A DNA stretch of 64,000 nt from Phaffia rhodozyma (taxonomy: Eukaryota > Basidiomycota > Tremellomycetes > Cystofilobasidiales > Mrakiaceae), in the NCBI GenBank assembly GCA_014706385.1, contig JACGZH010000004.1:1488001-1552000 (forward strand). Reading direction: 5' to 3'. Below the pieces are notes generated by a model. The model searched no databases. It was not told where the DNA came from and saw only the letters and a list, made by a program, of their open reading frames with translations. A program made the translations under genes and the position numbers. Positions 11,308 through 22,343 of this stretch are shown one piece after another; positions within the stretch are counted from its first letter, which is position 1; each line of letters starts with the position of its first letter.

Positions 11308-12837
11308 ATGACTGAGTACTGCGCTGGCTGTCAGACCGCTGTGTATTTTGCAGAGAAGATCACAGGTCCAGGTCGAAGGGTGAGTATTCAAAGAACCATG
11401 TTATCTATCGCTCGCCCCTAAAATCACTATCTTACCACATCCGATCCGCATCCACATGCTCATACCTGAATTTGATCATTCTCTTTGAGGAGTCTAGTCT
11501 TATCATAAGCCTTGTTTGAAATGTATGAGCTGCAAGAAACGACTGGACTCGCATCTGCTGGTTGAACACGACGAAGAGGTGAGGTTCTACACTTTTCATT
11601 TCCCTAAATTGTCTTTCTCTTCCTTTTGCACTCTTGTATTGACCTGATGTCAATTGAGGGACTTGAAGCCCTACTGCAAAGGATGCCACGTTAAACTGTT
11701 CGGGTGCGTGATTAGTATTTGGATTGCTGGGGCTAACTCTGATCTTGAATACTCCATCCTGCTGATTCAGTTACATTTTTCTATATTGGCCGTCAACTAG
11801 AACTCGAGATCTTCGACAAGCAAACCATCCTTATACTACTGCCCCTTCTCCCTTGTCCTCGCCCATTAAGCCTGCTTCTATGAAAACCCCTTCTATCTCA
11901 TCCGCCCCACCTCCTTTTTCTCACTCGTACTTGCCTTCCACACAACCTCAGCCTAGACCTCCTCTTCCCAGCACGCCAAAACCTACGTCCTATACTTCCT
12001 ATCTTTCTTCTCGAACCTCACCTGTTATTCAACAAACGACAGAAACTAAACTGGAGACTGGGGCATCTCTTCATATGGATTCATACCGAAGAGAGTTTCA
12101 GCCAGCTAAGGAGCGGAGTACAGCTAGCTTGGCAGTCAGCAGTCAGACAAATAGTCCGGGGATGGCAAGAAGAGAATGGAGAGTAGAAAGTGCAACGGAC
12201 AAATGCGCAGGTTGTAGTAAGGCTGTGGTAAGTAATCTCATTACTCTCGAGTGAACAATCGGCCAAGTACTTATACAGTCAAATCCTAACTCATCTTCGG
12301 GGATTCTGGCATTCCTTTTCTTCTCGTTTTCTTAGTACTTTGCTGAACAGGTGAATGAATTGGTCAAATTTTGGAGAGACATGGTGACGACCTATCTGAC
12401 CATCCTGCTCATCTGCCCTATCTATAACTAGGTTGTAGCGCTGGGTTCGAAGTTTGTCTGTCCATATTGATTTTTTGCGATGGCTAAGGAATGGTTAAAG
12501 TTGACATTTTACCGCGTCTTTCTCGTTCCTTTCAGGTGGCACAAAGGCTGCTTGCGTTGCGTACGTCGATTCTCTTCCGGTTAGAACTAGGTTCAGAATT
12601 ATGGTCAACTCACTCTCGCTCCCTATCACAGTTCAAATGCTCCACTACGCTTCCTCCGTCAAAGGTCGCTGATCATGAGGGACAGGTTGTTTGCGCAAAA
12701 TGCCATGCCTCAGTCAGTGCCCGTGATTTATTAGCATTTGCTCTTTCTATGTTCATTAAGCGTCTTACTTATCTTCACGCTTGTCTGGTTGTCGGTGATT
12801 ACTTTAGAACTTTGGAGGAGGATATGCTATCAAGTGA
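11308..12837 (+). CDS. two-LIM-domain protein (CRP-like), 261 aa, 9 exons
   Basis: Exons: 11308-11379, 11498-11578, 11669-11703, 11801-12227, 12336-12350, 12432-12451, 12536-12560, 12632-12712, 12808-12837; the frame closes exactly. LIM1 spans about residues 5-75: CAGC, then HKPCLKCMSCKKRLDS, EHDEEPYCKGCHVKLFG, and the usual GTRDLRQAN extension. A Pro/Ser-rich linker of about 110 residues follows. LIM2 starts near residue 198 (CAGCSKAVYFAEQ), continues with WHKGCLRC and VCAKCH, and ends with a glycine-rich NFGGGYAIK. Cys/His zinc ligands are present in both. Such proteins act as adaptors at the actin cytoskeleton or in the nucleus; no partner is suggested here. LIM2 is built from exons of 15, 20 and 25 nt. 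Confidence 0.85.
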
Positions 12838-13220
12838 GGGATTGGGTTACGCCGTTTCGAAGGTCCATTCTGGCGCCCATGTGTTGATCTGTGGATATCC
12901 ATCTACACATGTCTGCTTGTTTGTGTTGAAAATCTGTCTACATGTTGTCCATGCAACCCAACGACAAATGAGGTTGTGTTTATACATATGGATAATGTCG
13001 AACGTACTCTGCGAGTATCTTGTGCAGAATAGTACTCTTCCAAATTATTGAAGAATCACTTTAAGGTCTTGTGTTCAAGTCTTCAAATCGATCAATTTCA
13101 CGAGCTCAGAAACCCGTATTTTCTTCAAAAACAAACTCTTCAGCCTAATGATCTTGGCGAATGAACCAACATATGGAGATGGTAAGTCGCAGAACATGCA
13201 ATGAAGAGAAAAAAAGTAAG
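12838..13220. other. intergenic between LIM gene and tRNA-Arg
   Basis: This is the 3' flank of the LIM gene meeting the 3' flank of the minus-strand tRNA. The plus-strand run of A residues at 13210-13215 is the Pol III terminator of the tRNA read on the minus strand. No gene was recognised. Confidence 0.5.
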
Positions 13221-13292
13221 AACCCGACGCGGGACTCGAACCCGCAGCCTTCAGATTAGAAGTCTGACGCCCTACCATTGAGCTAGCCAGGC
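13221..13292 (-). tRNA. tRNA-Arg (anticodon UCU), second copy
   Basis: It is identical over all 72 nt to the tRNA gene at 4065-4136, in opposite orientation, and intronless. The upstream flanks of the two genes differ apart from TCAACA next to the acceptor end, so this is not a recent large duplication. It marks the left edge of the retroelement block. Confidence 0.95.
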
Positions 13293-13346
13293 TGTTGATA
13301 CTGAAACTTGGCCTTGTTTTTTATTACGTTGATTGTGCTTAGCAAT

Positions 13347-13540
13347 TTTTGGGATTTCAGCAGTCTTGACATAATTTCATCTGTCATTTGATGTTTCTTC
13401 TTGAGACATCATCTGCCTGCCTCTATTTGCGCGGAGTCCCAAGCCTCTCTCTCCGAAGAGCTATAAATTTTCTAGCAGGTTCCCTTTCTGTTTTCCTGGT
13501 TTCTCAATCCATTTTACTGAAACACCTGGGTGGTGTGTAT
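13347..13540 (+). repeat. tRNA-associated LTR-like repeat, copy 2 (truncated)
   Basis: The plus-strand start is TTTTGGGATTTCAGCAG, matching TGTTGGAGTTTCAGCAG of copies 1 and 3 with a few changes. It keeps the CTATAAA element. It breaks off after GGTGGTGTGTAT at 13540, exactly where a copia LTR begins. Its 5' end lies 54 bp upstream of the tRNA-Arg. Confidence 0.7.
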
Positions 13541-15718
13541 TGAATATAGCAGTCTATAATAAAATGGGGAGCTCTTTGGGATATATTATCGGTGAAGTCA
13601 CTTGAACGAGAGTCCGGTTCTTCTCTCAGACTATATTTTCTGGTCTCTGGCCCTCTCAAACTGATATCTATCCTGATCCTCTCGATTGTTTCTTTGAGAC
13701 GATCGATTCTCCTTAAATAAACCTAACTCTAATTCTAATTCTAATTCTCTCAATCAACTTGCTCACTTTGTGTGTGTATCAGTTTGAGGGAATCAGTTTG
13801 AGAGAACTAGTAATCGGGTCTATCTATTGAGAAAACCTTTCTAGCTCAACGAGAGAAACACCATTGAGGCATTCGGAAACTGGAAGTACATTGTTGTCTG
13901 TATGACTCCACCATTAGAATATCACAAAGTGCTCCCTAATTTTATCATTTCTTGTTACTTAGTTTCATTTATTTCTAGTTTCATACAACATCATATATTC
14001 AATCAACTTGCTCACTGTGTGTGTGTACAATTGTTTGAGGGAATCAGGGAATCAGAATTAGAGAATTAGAACTAGGATCAGTCTTATCCAAGGAGAATCA
14101 GTTGTCTCAAACAAACAATCAAGAAGATCAGGATAGATTCCAATCTCAGAGAACTAGAGATCAGAAACTTAGTCTGAGAGAAGAATCGGTTGGCATTCAA
14201 GTGTTTTTCAACAAGTCGGTTTCCCCACCAAGTGCTCCCTATTTTATTATACACGACGTCGTTCGACCGGTTGCGCGCCCTTCGCTCGGTCCACCTGCTC
14301 GAAGGACCCGGCGGCGAGCTCAAGCTGTTCCAGAAGCTGATGGCCACTCGGATCGATGTCACGAAGGATATCCAGCCCCAGCTTGACGTGTTTGTCAAGA
14401 TCGTCAGCGACATCAGAAGGATCGGAGGTGAGCTCAAGCAGTTTGACCAGATCGGCGGCTTCATGCTTCTCCAGGCACTACCTAGCACACAAAACGCACA
14501 GAACATCGTCAGCAACATCCTCGGCCAGGTCGGCAAAGATGAACTCGGAAGGGACAGACCGTTGACGCTGGACTATGTCGTCAGCTCCATCAGCAAACAT
14601 GTCCAGGCGCTGTCGATCACTTCCCACGAGAATACACTCGGCAATGGCTACAGCGACCAGAGAGCGCTGGCTGCGATCTCGACCACTCGGCCGATCTGCT
14701 ACCAGTGTCAGCAGCCTGGTCACATTGCCTCCAGCTGCCCAGAAAGGATGCAGAACAGACAGAACCAAGGGAACCAAGGAAACGATCGACCGAACGGCGG
14801 ACGGGCAAGAGGAAGGAGATACTATGACTATCACAAGTCAAGCACACACAACACAGAGGACTGTCATACGCTCAAACAACAGCAGAGTCAGCAACATATG
14901 CAGCAACATATCCAGCAGTCCAACGATGTGATCGTCAGATCGACTCACGATCCGTCCTTTTCCGACTGCATCTTTTCTGTCACTCCCCTGCTTTCCCAGG
15001 CCAGACCGACTTTCCTTCTCGACTCGGGCTGCACACAGACCTGTGTGAGCGACCGGTCGATGTTCTGGTCATACGAGGACTACACCGATAGCATCTATGT
15101 CGCAAACGGGGCGCCTGTCAAAGTGATCGGAAAAGGCAGGATCCGGCTGCTCAGCAAGCCAGCTACCGGCGGTAAAGAACAGACGATCACACTCACCGAT
15201 GTGCTCCATGCGCCCGACATGTCTTCCAACATCCTTGTCTCCCTCGACCAGATCTGCCAGGTCGAAGGCGTGTCGTTCTCCGGTGATCGCAGCATCTTCA
15301 CCATCACACGAGGCCGAGACATCATCCTGACTGCTTCGGCCTATGCGCGCAACCTGTGGGCGCTCGATGTGGACGTGCTTGTTCCGAACATGGCTGCCTC
15401 GGTGACTGTTTCGCCCAAGGAGATCGAGATCGATCTGCTTCACAGAAGGATGGGTCACCCTTCTAGATCAGCTATGTATGACATTTTGTCTTATTCCCAA
15501 GCACTCAGCAAGAACATAAGCAAGCGAGACATTGACACATACTTTGCAAGAGGAATATGCACACCCTGTGTCGAGTGTCGACAGCACAAGACTCCGTTTC
15601 CGACGTCACAGACCATCATCGATCGACCCCTTCAGCTCATCCATACCGATATCCAGGGACCGATGCCAGTCGAGTCTGCCGGTGGAGCACGATACATGCT
15701 CACCGTGATCGACGAATA
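13541..15718 (+). mobile_element. Ty1/copia element, family B, 5' portion (LTR, gag, PR, start of IN)
   Basis: An LTR-like stretch runs from TGAATATAGCAGTCTA (13541) to TGTGTGTATCA (13781). The leader that follows, including a short coding start (MTPPLEYHKVLPNF), is repeated inverted at 19648-19817. A second partial LTR end lies at about 13995-14033. The long frame from about 14190 gives gag, a CCHC knuckle (CYQCQQPGHIASSC), retropepsin (LLDSGCTQTCVSD), GAG-pre-integrase (LLHRRMGHPS), the integrase zinc ligands, and the first integrase block (HTDIQGPMP). The frame stops because another repeat begins at 15719, inside VIDEY. Reverse transcriptase is missing. Confidence 0.85.
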
Positions 15719-16061
15719 TGTTGAGAATACTTGAATATGGTGCATTGGTTTTTGCTTATCATCTATGTACCTAAGCCTTAGCTAGCGCACTCTGCCAGCT
15801 GGCATACTTCTTTTCTTCTCCTTCCTTCTTTTTTTCTTTTTCTTTTTCTCCTTCCTCAGCATTTACCATAACTGTTTCGTCGGTGCTGAGGTTGGTTTTC
15901 TCCTGTCTTTATGTTGTTAACGCTTTCCATACAAATATGCTTACAAAACGATTGTCATTAGATTACTTTATTTTAGTTTCTCAGGTTCGTTTATAAATGT
16001 AGCATTTACCATAACTGTTTCGTTGGTGCTGAGATTACTTTATCTTAATTTCTCAGCAACA
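15719..16061. repeat. LTR-like repeat R, copy 1
   Basis: It begins TGTTGAGAATACTTG and ends TTTCTCAGCAACA, short imperfect inverted ends of the TG..CA type. A closely related copy is at 32200-32564 and a decayed one at 32052-32199. It sits exactly at the junction of two oppositely oriented copia fragments and interrupts both; flanking 5-mers do not match. It could be a solo LTR of another family or a short non-autonomous element. Confidence 0.6.
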
Positions 16062-19000
16062 CGAAACCGTATTTGCCGTTAGGTGCAGCTGGCCGCTCTT
16101 GACAGAGGCGATGGCGCCTTGGTTGTCTGAGCGTGTGAGAACAGTGGGCACGGTGAAGCCGAGCTGTTCGAGAAGCTGCCGGACCCAGATGAGCTGAGAT
16201 GCACCGTTGGACAAGGCAATGTACTCGGACTCCCAGGACGACTTGGTGATCGAGGGGATCTTCTTTGACTTCCAGTACACGACCAAGCCAAAGACATAGA
16301 TGAGAACACCGGTGACAGACTTCCGGTTCTCCTTGTCGCCAACATGATCAGAGTCCGTGTAGAGCTCGATGATGGGCCTCTCTCGTTCGAATCCAATGGT
16401 GAGGGTGAAATGCTTGGTGCATGCCAAGTAGGCAAGTACTCGAAGAGCGGCCTCCATATGGACTTGTCCAGGATTGGAGCAGAAGCGAGCGAGTACTCCC
16501 ACTGAGTAGGCGAGATCGTACCGGGTGCACGCCACAAGGTATGTGAGGCAGCCGACGAGTTCTTGGTATCGCTTCCTGAGCTTCTCGTCTGGTGTCGACG
16601 GCATGTCTGACTCCCACAGCTGGAGATCAGGCGGCATCGGGATCCGGCGGGGTGCGATCGAAGTGGATCCGAACCGGTCGAGTACCTCATCGATGTAGGC
16701 CTGCTGGGAGATGGATATGATGTGTTGTTTGCGGTTCCTAGTGAACTGCATGCCGAGCAGCTGGCCTGGGTTGAGATCGCCTCGGTCGTCGACTTCGAAC
16801 TCGCGCTTGATGTCTTCGAACACATCGGCCACATCGTCGGCAGCACCGGCGACTACAAAGTCGTCAGCATAGATCATGAGCATCACTCGTCTGTTCCGAC
16901 GTTTGCCGAGGAAGATGCACTTGTCGGCCTCGATAGGGATGAGTCCGATGGTAGCAAGATGGGCGGCGATCCGGTCGTAGAAGGCTTTGGGCGACTGACG
17001 AAGGCCGTAGATGGCGTTCGTAACGTAGCACAGGTCGTCTGGGTCTGGTGTGTAGCCTGGTGGAGGCTTCATCCAGATGGGATCGTCCAGTTTGGCATAG
17101 AGGAACGCGGTATTGACGTCGCCTTGACGGATCGTCAGGTTCTCGTGTGCGACAATGGAAAGGAAGATGCGCCGGGATGTGCCGTCAGCCACGGGAGAGT
17201 ATGTGTCTCCGAACGTGCCTTCGCGCTGCTCGAACCACCGGGCGACCCATCTGGCCTTGAACTTGGCCTCGTGACTGTTGGCCGTCGATGAACAAGTGAA
17301 GTCCCATCGACCAGACACGACCTCGGTAGCCTTGCTGTCGGCCTTTCTGATGGTCCACACGCGGAGCTTCTCGAACAGGTCCATCTCGGCCTTCATCGCC
17401 GCCTCCCACTCTACTCGGAAGGGACCACTGACAGCTTGACAGTAAGTGGCTGGAGGTGTGGATGGAAGCTGGCGTGTGCCGATGTCAATCAGGATGTTGG
17501 CCTGAGGCAGAGTACGAGAAAGCCGTGATGATCGTCGGAGAAGAAGTGGACGGAGATGAGTGCGTGGAAGAGCATGTGTGTCCTCGGCATTTTCACCGTC
17601 GTCGGTCTCGTCTTCAGAGATCACGAACTGATGGTCATCAGCCGTGCTTTTGTCAACGCCGCTCACATCAGCTGAGTGGCCTTCGGTAGACTCATCATCC
17701 ACGCGACCGAGTGGCTCGGAAGGGATGTCCTGAGGTAGCGCAGAAGGAGGATCGGTTAGGTCTGGAGTCCATAGCGGAAGTGATGTACCAGCAGCAGGAA
17801 GTGTCTTGGACTGACTGTAGTTGTCCTGGCCGTACTGATGTGCAGTTCGCATGGTCCAGTCCTCTGCGAAGATGACGTTCCGGGAGTATATGACCTTCTG
17901 GACGTTCCGCTTATGGACGAGACGGTAGGCCTGCTTGCCAAAGCTATCCTCGGACGGGCTGATGAACCAGCACGGGGTCGACTTTGACTGGTGCTTCTTG
18001 TGTTTTGGATTGTGTGCAAAAGCAGTGCAGCCAAGGACATGGATCCGATCGTATGTTGCAGGTCGGCCATGCCAGTGTTCATAGCGGGTCTTGCCAGTCG
18101 ATGGTCGCACGGTCCGAGCGAGAACATAGAGTGCATATGTCAACGCTTCGGCCCAGAACGAGCCAGGAAGGCCGTACTCCATGAGAAGGGCGGTGATCTT
18201 CTCCTCGATCGTCCGGTTCGTCCGTTCGGCCTTACCATTCTGCTGGGGAGTGTCAGGGATGGACGGCTGCTGAGTGATGCCGAGAGAGGCGAGCCAAGAC
18301 GTGAAGTCGTTCGACATGTACTCCCCGCCGTTGTCGCTGCGGATGGTGACGACTCGGTGACTTGTCTGGCGCTCGACCTGCATGATCCAGTCCTTGATGG
18401 CTCCGGCAGCATCGCTCTTCGACTTGGTCGCCCAGGCCCAGTGGTAGTCGGTGTACTCGTCTACCATGGTAAGCATGTAGCGGGCACCGCCAAGAGATGT
18501 ATGGGGCATTGGACCTTGGATGTCGGTGTGGACAAGCTGAAGAGGCTGGCTGATGACGGTACTGGACGCTGAGAAGGGCATGCGGTGCTGTCGTGATGTG
18601 ACACAGGGCACGCAGAACTCGCTGTCATAATATCTTTTGATGTCCTGTGAAGTGATGGACTTGTTGAGCACCTCTGGGTTTGACTTGACAAGAGCATACA
18701 TAGACATACAACAAAGGTGGCCCATTCGACGATGAAGCAGATCAATCTCTTTGTTCACCTGGCTGGTGACCAGGTGAGCAACAGCAGTCGGAGATCGCAC
18801 AGTGACATCAAGAGCCCACAGGTTCCTGCTGTATGCAGACGCAGTAAGGAAAGGCCCGGTCTGGTCACTGATCACGATCTCCTCTCTGTTGCCGGTGAAG
18901 GTGATCCCATCGGTCTGGCAGATCTGACCGAGGGAGACTAGAATGGTGGATGACAAGAGGGGGACATGCCATACGTTACTAAATGATACCTCGACCTGCT

Positions 19001-20115
19001 GACCGTCCGAGCGAGACTGACTTACCACGTTCACCGTTCCTTTGCCAACGACACCTAGAGACGCACCACTCGCAACGAAGAGCTCGTCGGTGTATGGCTC
19101 GTAGGTGGTGAAGAGCGATCGGTCATTGACGCAGGTCTGTGTGCAGCCAGTGTCAAGAAGGAAGGTGAACGGGTGGCTCAAGCTCGGACAGAGGAGGGAA
19201 AGCGCGTACGATTGAGGCGACTCGACTTGGTTCCGGCCGAGTACGACATTGGCCTGTGGTCTGAAGTATGTCTTGCCGGAGGAGTGTTGGTCCTTGGCGA
19301 AGCACTCGGATGTGTTGTGCCCGGATGACCGATGAAAGTCACAGTATCTGTTCGACCGAGTCTTGCCTTCGGTTGCCTTGGGGTTGTATGATCGAGGTTG
19401 TTTCGGGCAGTCAGCCGCGTAGTGAGACGACTGGCCGCAGTACAGACAATGGACCATCGGTGGAGTCACTGCCATGGCCGAGTGAGGCTGCTGGTTCTGG
19501 CAGCTCGCCATCGCTGTTGACTGTATGTCCTTGTTGTCCAGGATTCGATCGGCCACAAAGTCAAGAGTGAGCGGCCTGGGGTTCCGTGAGCGTCTGTGCC
19601 GACCTGGGCCTGTATATTGGATACCAGAGTCTCGCCGTGGATGGTCTTCGGTAATAAAATTAGGGAGCACTTTGTGATATTCTAATGGTGGAGTCATACA
19701 GACAACAATGTACTTCCAGTTTCCGAATGCCTCAATGGTGTTTCTCTCGTTGAACTAGAAAGGTTTTCTCAATAGATAGACCCGATTACTAGTTCTCTCA
19801 AACTGATTCCCTCAAACTGATACACACACAAAGTGAGCAAGTTGATTGAGAGAACCAGAAAGAAGAAGGAAAAAGAAAATAAACTAGCTACTGTATATAC
19901 AAGATCACCAAGATGCAAACGAAAGAGAAACGAGATGGAAGCAAGATAGAAAGAAAGTAGAACGGAAATGAAACGAGACAGAAGTGAGATAAAGATGATG
20001 TAGAAAAATAGAAATAATGTAGAGATGAAATAAAATGTTGAAGGAGAAAGCAAAGAGATAGAAAAGTGAACCAACTCGCATCACTTTACGGTTGATGTCT
20101 AGACTGCTATATCCA
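16062..20115 (-). mobile_element. Ty1/copia element, family B, with a 1.2-kilocodon open frame
   Basis: The minus-strand 5' LTR is at 20115-19818 (TGGATATAGCAGTCTA to TGTGTGTATCA), followed by a leader and one open frame from 19697 to 16053. In order: a shortened gag, a CCHC knuckle (CLYCGQSSHYAADC), retropepsin (LLDTGCTQTC), GAG-pre-integrase (LLHRRMGH), integrase (HTDIQGP, IRSDNGGEY, TPQQNGKAERTNRT), reverse transcriptase (KARWVARWFEQ, RQGDVNTAFLYA, LMIYADDFVVAG) and RNase H (YTDSDHVGD, NQGAIA). The frame has no premature stop, so the copy is young. The 3' end is lost: the frame breaks after HLTAN where repeat R begins, and no 3' LTR is present. Confidence 0.88.
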
Positions 20116-20129
20116 ATACTCCCACTCAG

Positions 20130-21796
20130 TCGACGATATCAAACGGAAAAAGGAACGAAAGGAAACGAAAAAGAATGAAAAGAAACGAGAAAGAAACGAA
20201 AGAGATCGGAGGAACGACGCAAGAGATGTCGAGGAATAAGTTCGAGACCAATCGCGGAAAATAAACGAGTGAATAAAATCAAAAAATCAAGCAAGAAAGA
20301 GATGAGGAAATAAACCAGGACGAAAACAAGAACAGGAAGATGAGAATTTAGTAGTAAAAAGAACAGAAAGAACAGAAAGAACCGGATGGAATCGGAAAGA
20401 GAACACCAAAAGATCCTTGTCTGGTCGACAAAGAGCAAAGATTGAGGATGCAAAGTGGTGAGCTTTTCTGGACTGGGCTGGAAAACAAACAAAAATTGAC
20501 TTGGAGAATATCTTCCCTTTTCACCCTGTTTCCTTTCTTCCCTCAGATCAACACAAGTCCCCCACCGACATCTTATCTCCCACCGTCTCCCACTATCTCC
20601 CACTATCTCCCACTGTCTCCCGCCACCTTTCCAGCTGCCTGCCTCATCATCTTCTTCTCCCGTCTCCTTTCAGCCCTCAGCCTCAGGATCTCCTCTCGGT
20701 CTCTCTCGGTGTCGGTCTCGGTCTCTCCCATCTGATGAGGTATGTCTTCTCCCACTGGAACGGCTATCTCGCCGTCGAGGCCCATCGCTGACCTGAACTT
20801 CTCGTATTTCTTTCGTGGCAGTGCTTTTGTCCCGATGTCGGCCACCATGTCGTCCGTTCGGATCCCGACGACTCGGATGGTCCCTTCCTCGACCTTCTCT
20901 CGGATAAAGTGATAGCGTACGTGGATGTGTTTCGATCTGGAATGGGTGTCTGGGTTGTTGGCTAACGCGATCGCTCCCTGATTGTCTTCGTAGATCCGAG
21001 TCGGCTCCATCGTCGTCACGTCGAGTGTTCCTGTCGGATCGGCCATGAAAGCAAGCACTTCCCGCAACCAGCCGACTTCCTTCGCTGCCATAGTAAGTGC
21101 CACGTATTCCGCTTCGCATGTCGATAGCACTACCATCGCTTGCTTCTTTGACGCCCAGCTGACCGCTCCTCCGTTTACCATCGCCACATAGGACGAGTGA
21201 CACCTTCTATCATCCACAACTGAAGCATAGTCTGCATCGGAATACACAGCAAGTGAGTGTACGGCTGTTCCATAGGTCAGCGAAAGAGCTTTGGTGGACT
21301 TAGCATAGGTCAGTACTCTCTGCAGAGCTTTCCAGTGTCTTGGTCCTGGGTTGGACGAGAACGATGCCAGTCTGGACACGGAGTATGCGAGGTCCGGCCT
21401 GGTGACCATGGTGAGCCAAAGGAGTGAGCCGAGAAGGCTGACATACGGCGTGTCCTTCATTTCTTCCTCCTCCTCAGCGTTCTTCGGTGACATCTCCTTT
21501 GAGAGATCGACAGACACCATGCCGGGTGTCCACACAGGGTATGTCTCCCTGTCTTCGAACTTCTTGACCATCTCTTCGATGTATGGTAGCTGATCGATGC
21601 TGACCGTGCGTTTGGTTCTGTCCCTGGTGACTCTGAGTCCCAAACAGAAGGCCATCTCGCCCATGTCCTTCATGGTGAAGTGAGACTCGAGTTCCTTCTT
21701 TACATTTCCCAACAATCGGCCACCCTTTTCGGCAAACAAACCGAGATCAACAACATATACTGCTAGATGAAGTTGTTCTCCATCTTTTCGAAGCAC
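20130..21796 (-). mobile_element. Ty1/copia element, family A, 3' portion (RT end, RNase H)
   Basis: The frame at 21796-20603 encodes the C-terminal half of a copia polyprotein. The RT active-site region reads YVVDLGLFA instead of the usual YVDD, so it is catalytically dead. GDMGEMAFCLG-type and RPDLAYSVSRLA blocks follow, then RNase H (YSDADYA, CEAEYVAL, EDNQGAIALA, RSKHIHVRYHFIRE). The 3' flank has a 10-bp tandem repeat (20575-20624). A purine/pyrimidine-biased stretch at 20130-20553 may be its decayed 3' LTR. The 5' side is cut off at 21797. Confidence 0.8.
20575..20624. repeat. 10-bp tandem repeat, about 5 units
   Basis: Units read CTCCCACTAT with one or two changes each. They lie just 3' of the family A copia frame (minus strand reading GTGGGAGATA) and could have replaced or extended its polypurine tract. 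Confidence 0.8.
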
Positions 21797-21978
21797 ATAG
21801 TGTCCGTGTTGAAATTACACAGCCGCGTTCAACGACACCGCATCCAGGTCACGTCTCATGTGGCGGGCCTGGCCACACTGCCCGGCTCACTGCCCAACTC
21901 ACTGCCTAGTCCGTCAAGTGACCATACTTTGCCGACCACATTTCTTTCTTTCCTGTTCATCGTCAAGTCCATGTGTTT
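21797..21978. other. unassigned spacer between copia fragments
   Basis: The sequence between the broken family A element and the left inverted repeat was not matched to anything else in the window. Confidence 0.35.
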
Positions 21979-22305
21979 TGCACAGCTTGCCGATGGTCCG
22001 TTTCTCACCGAATGTCGCCGTTCACATGATCGCTTTCGGCCGGAATAACTCCGCCCATCCTTCCCGGAGTGCACTCAGACCTGCACCATCATGACCGCAC
22101 AGCTGTGCTCTATCGTCCCATATCGTTATCTCATATCCTGTACTTTTTCGGCTTTCCTTCGCATTGACTCGGCTCCACCAGCCAGCTTGCTGTATATGAC
22201 TTCTTCCTTCTTCCTATCTCCTTCTTGCACCTCAGTCGTCACCAGAACTACAGTCTGGTATACTGAGTCATTCGTTCTGTATTTACTCTCGACAGAACTC
22301 TTAAT
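21979..22305. repeat. left arm of a 0.32-kb inverted repeat
   Basis: Its reverse complement recurs at 25538-25860 with very few differences by eye. The two arms flank the copia coding fragment 22344-25532. The minus strand of this arm carries a 60-codon frame (22308-22126) that is conserved almost residue for residue in the other arm. Confidence 0.85.
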
Positions 22306-22343
22306 CATATTAGATTAAGAGTCTGAGTACTCTACGAGCTAAC

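Noticed and set aside
17991..18572. 193-codon plus-strand frame
   Set aside because: Antisense to the copia integrase region; it appears only because the copia frame is GC-rich.
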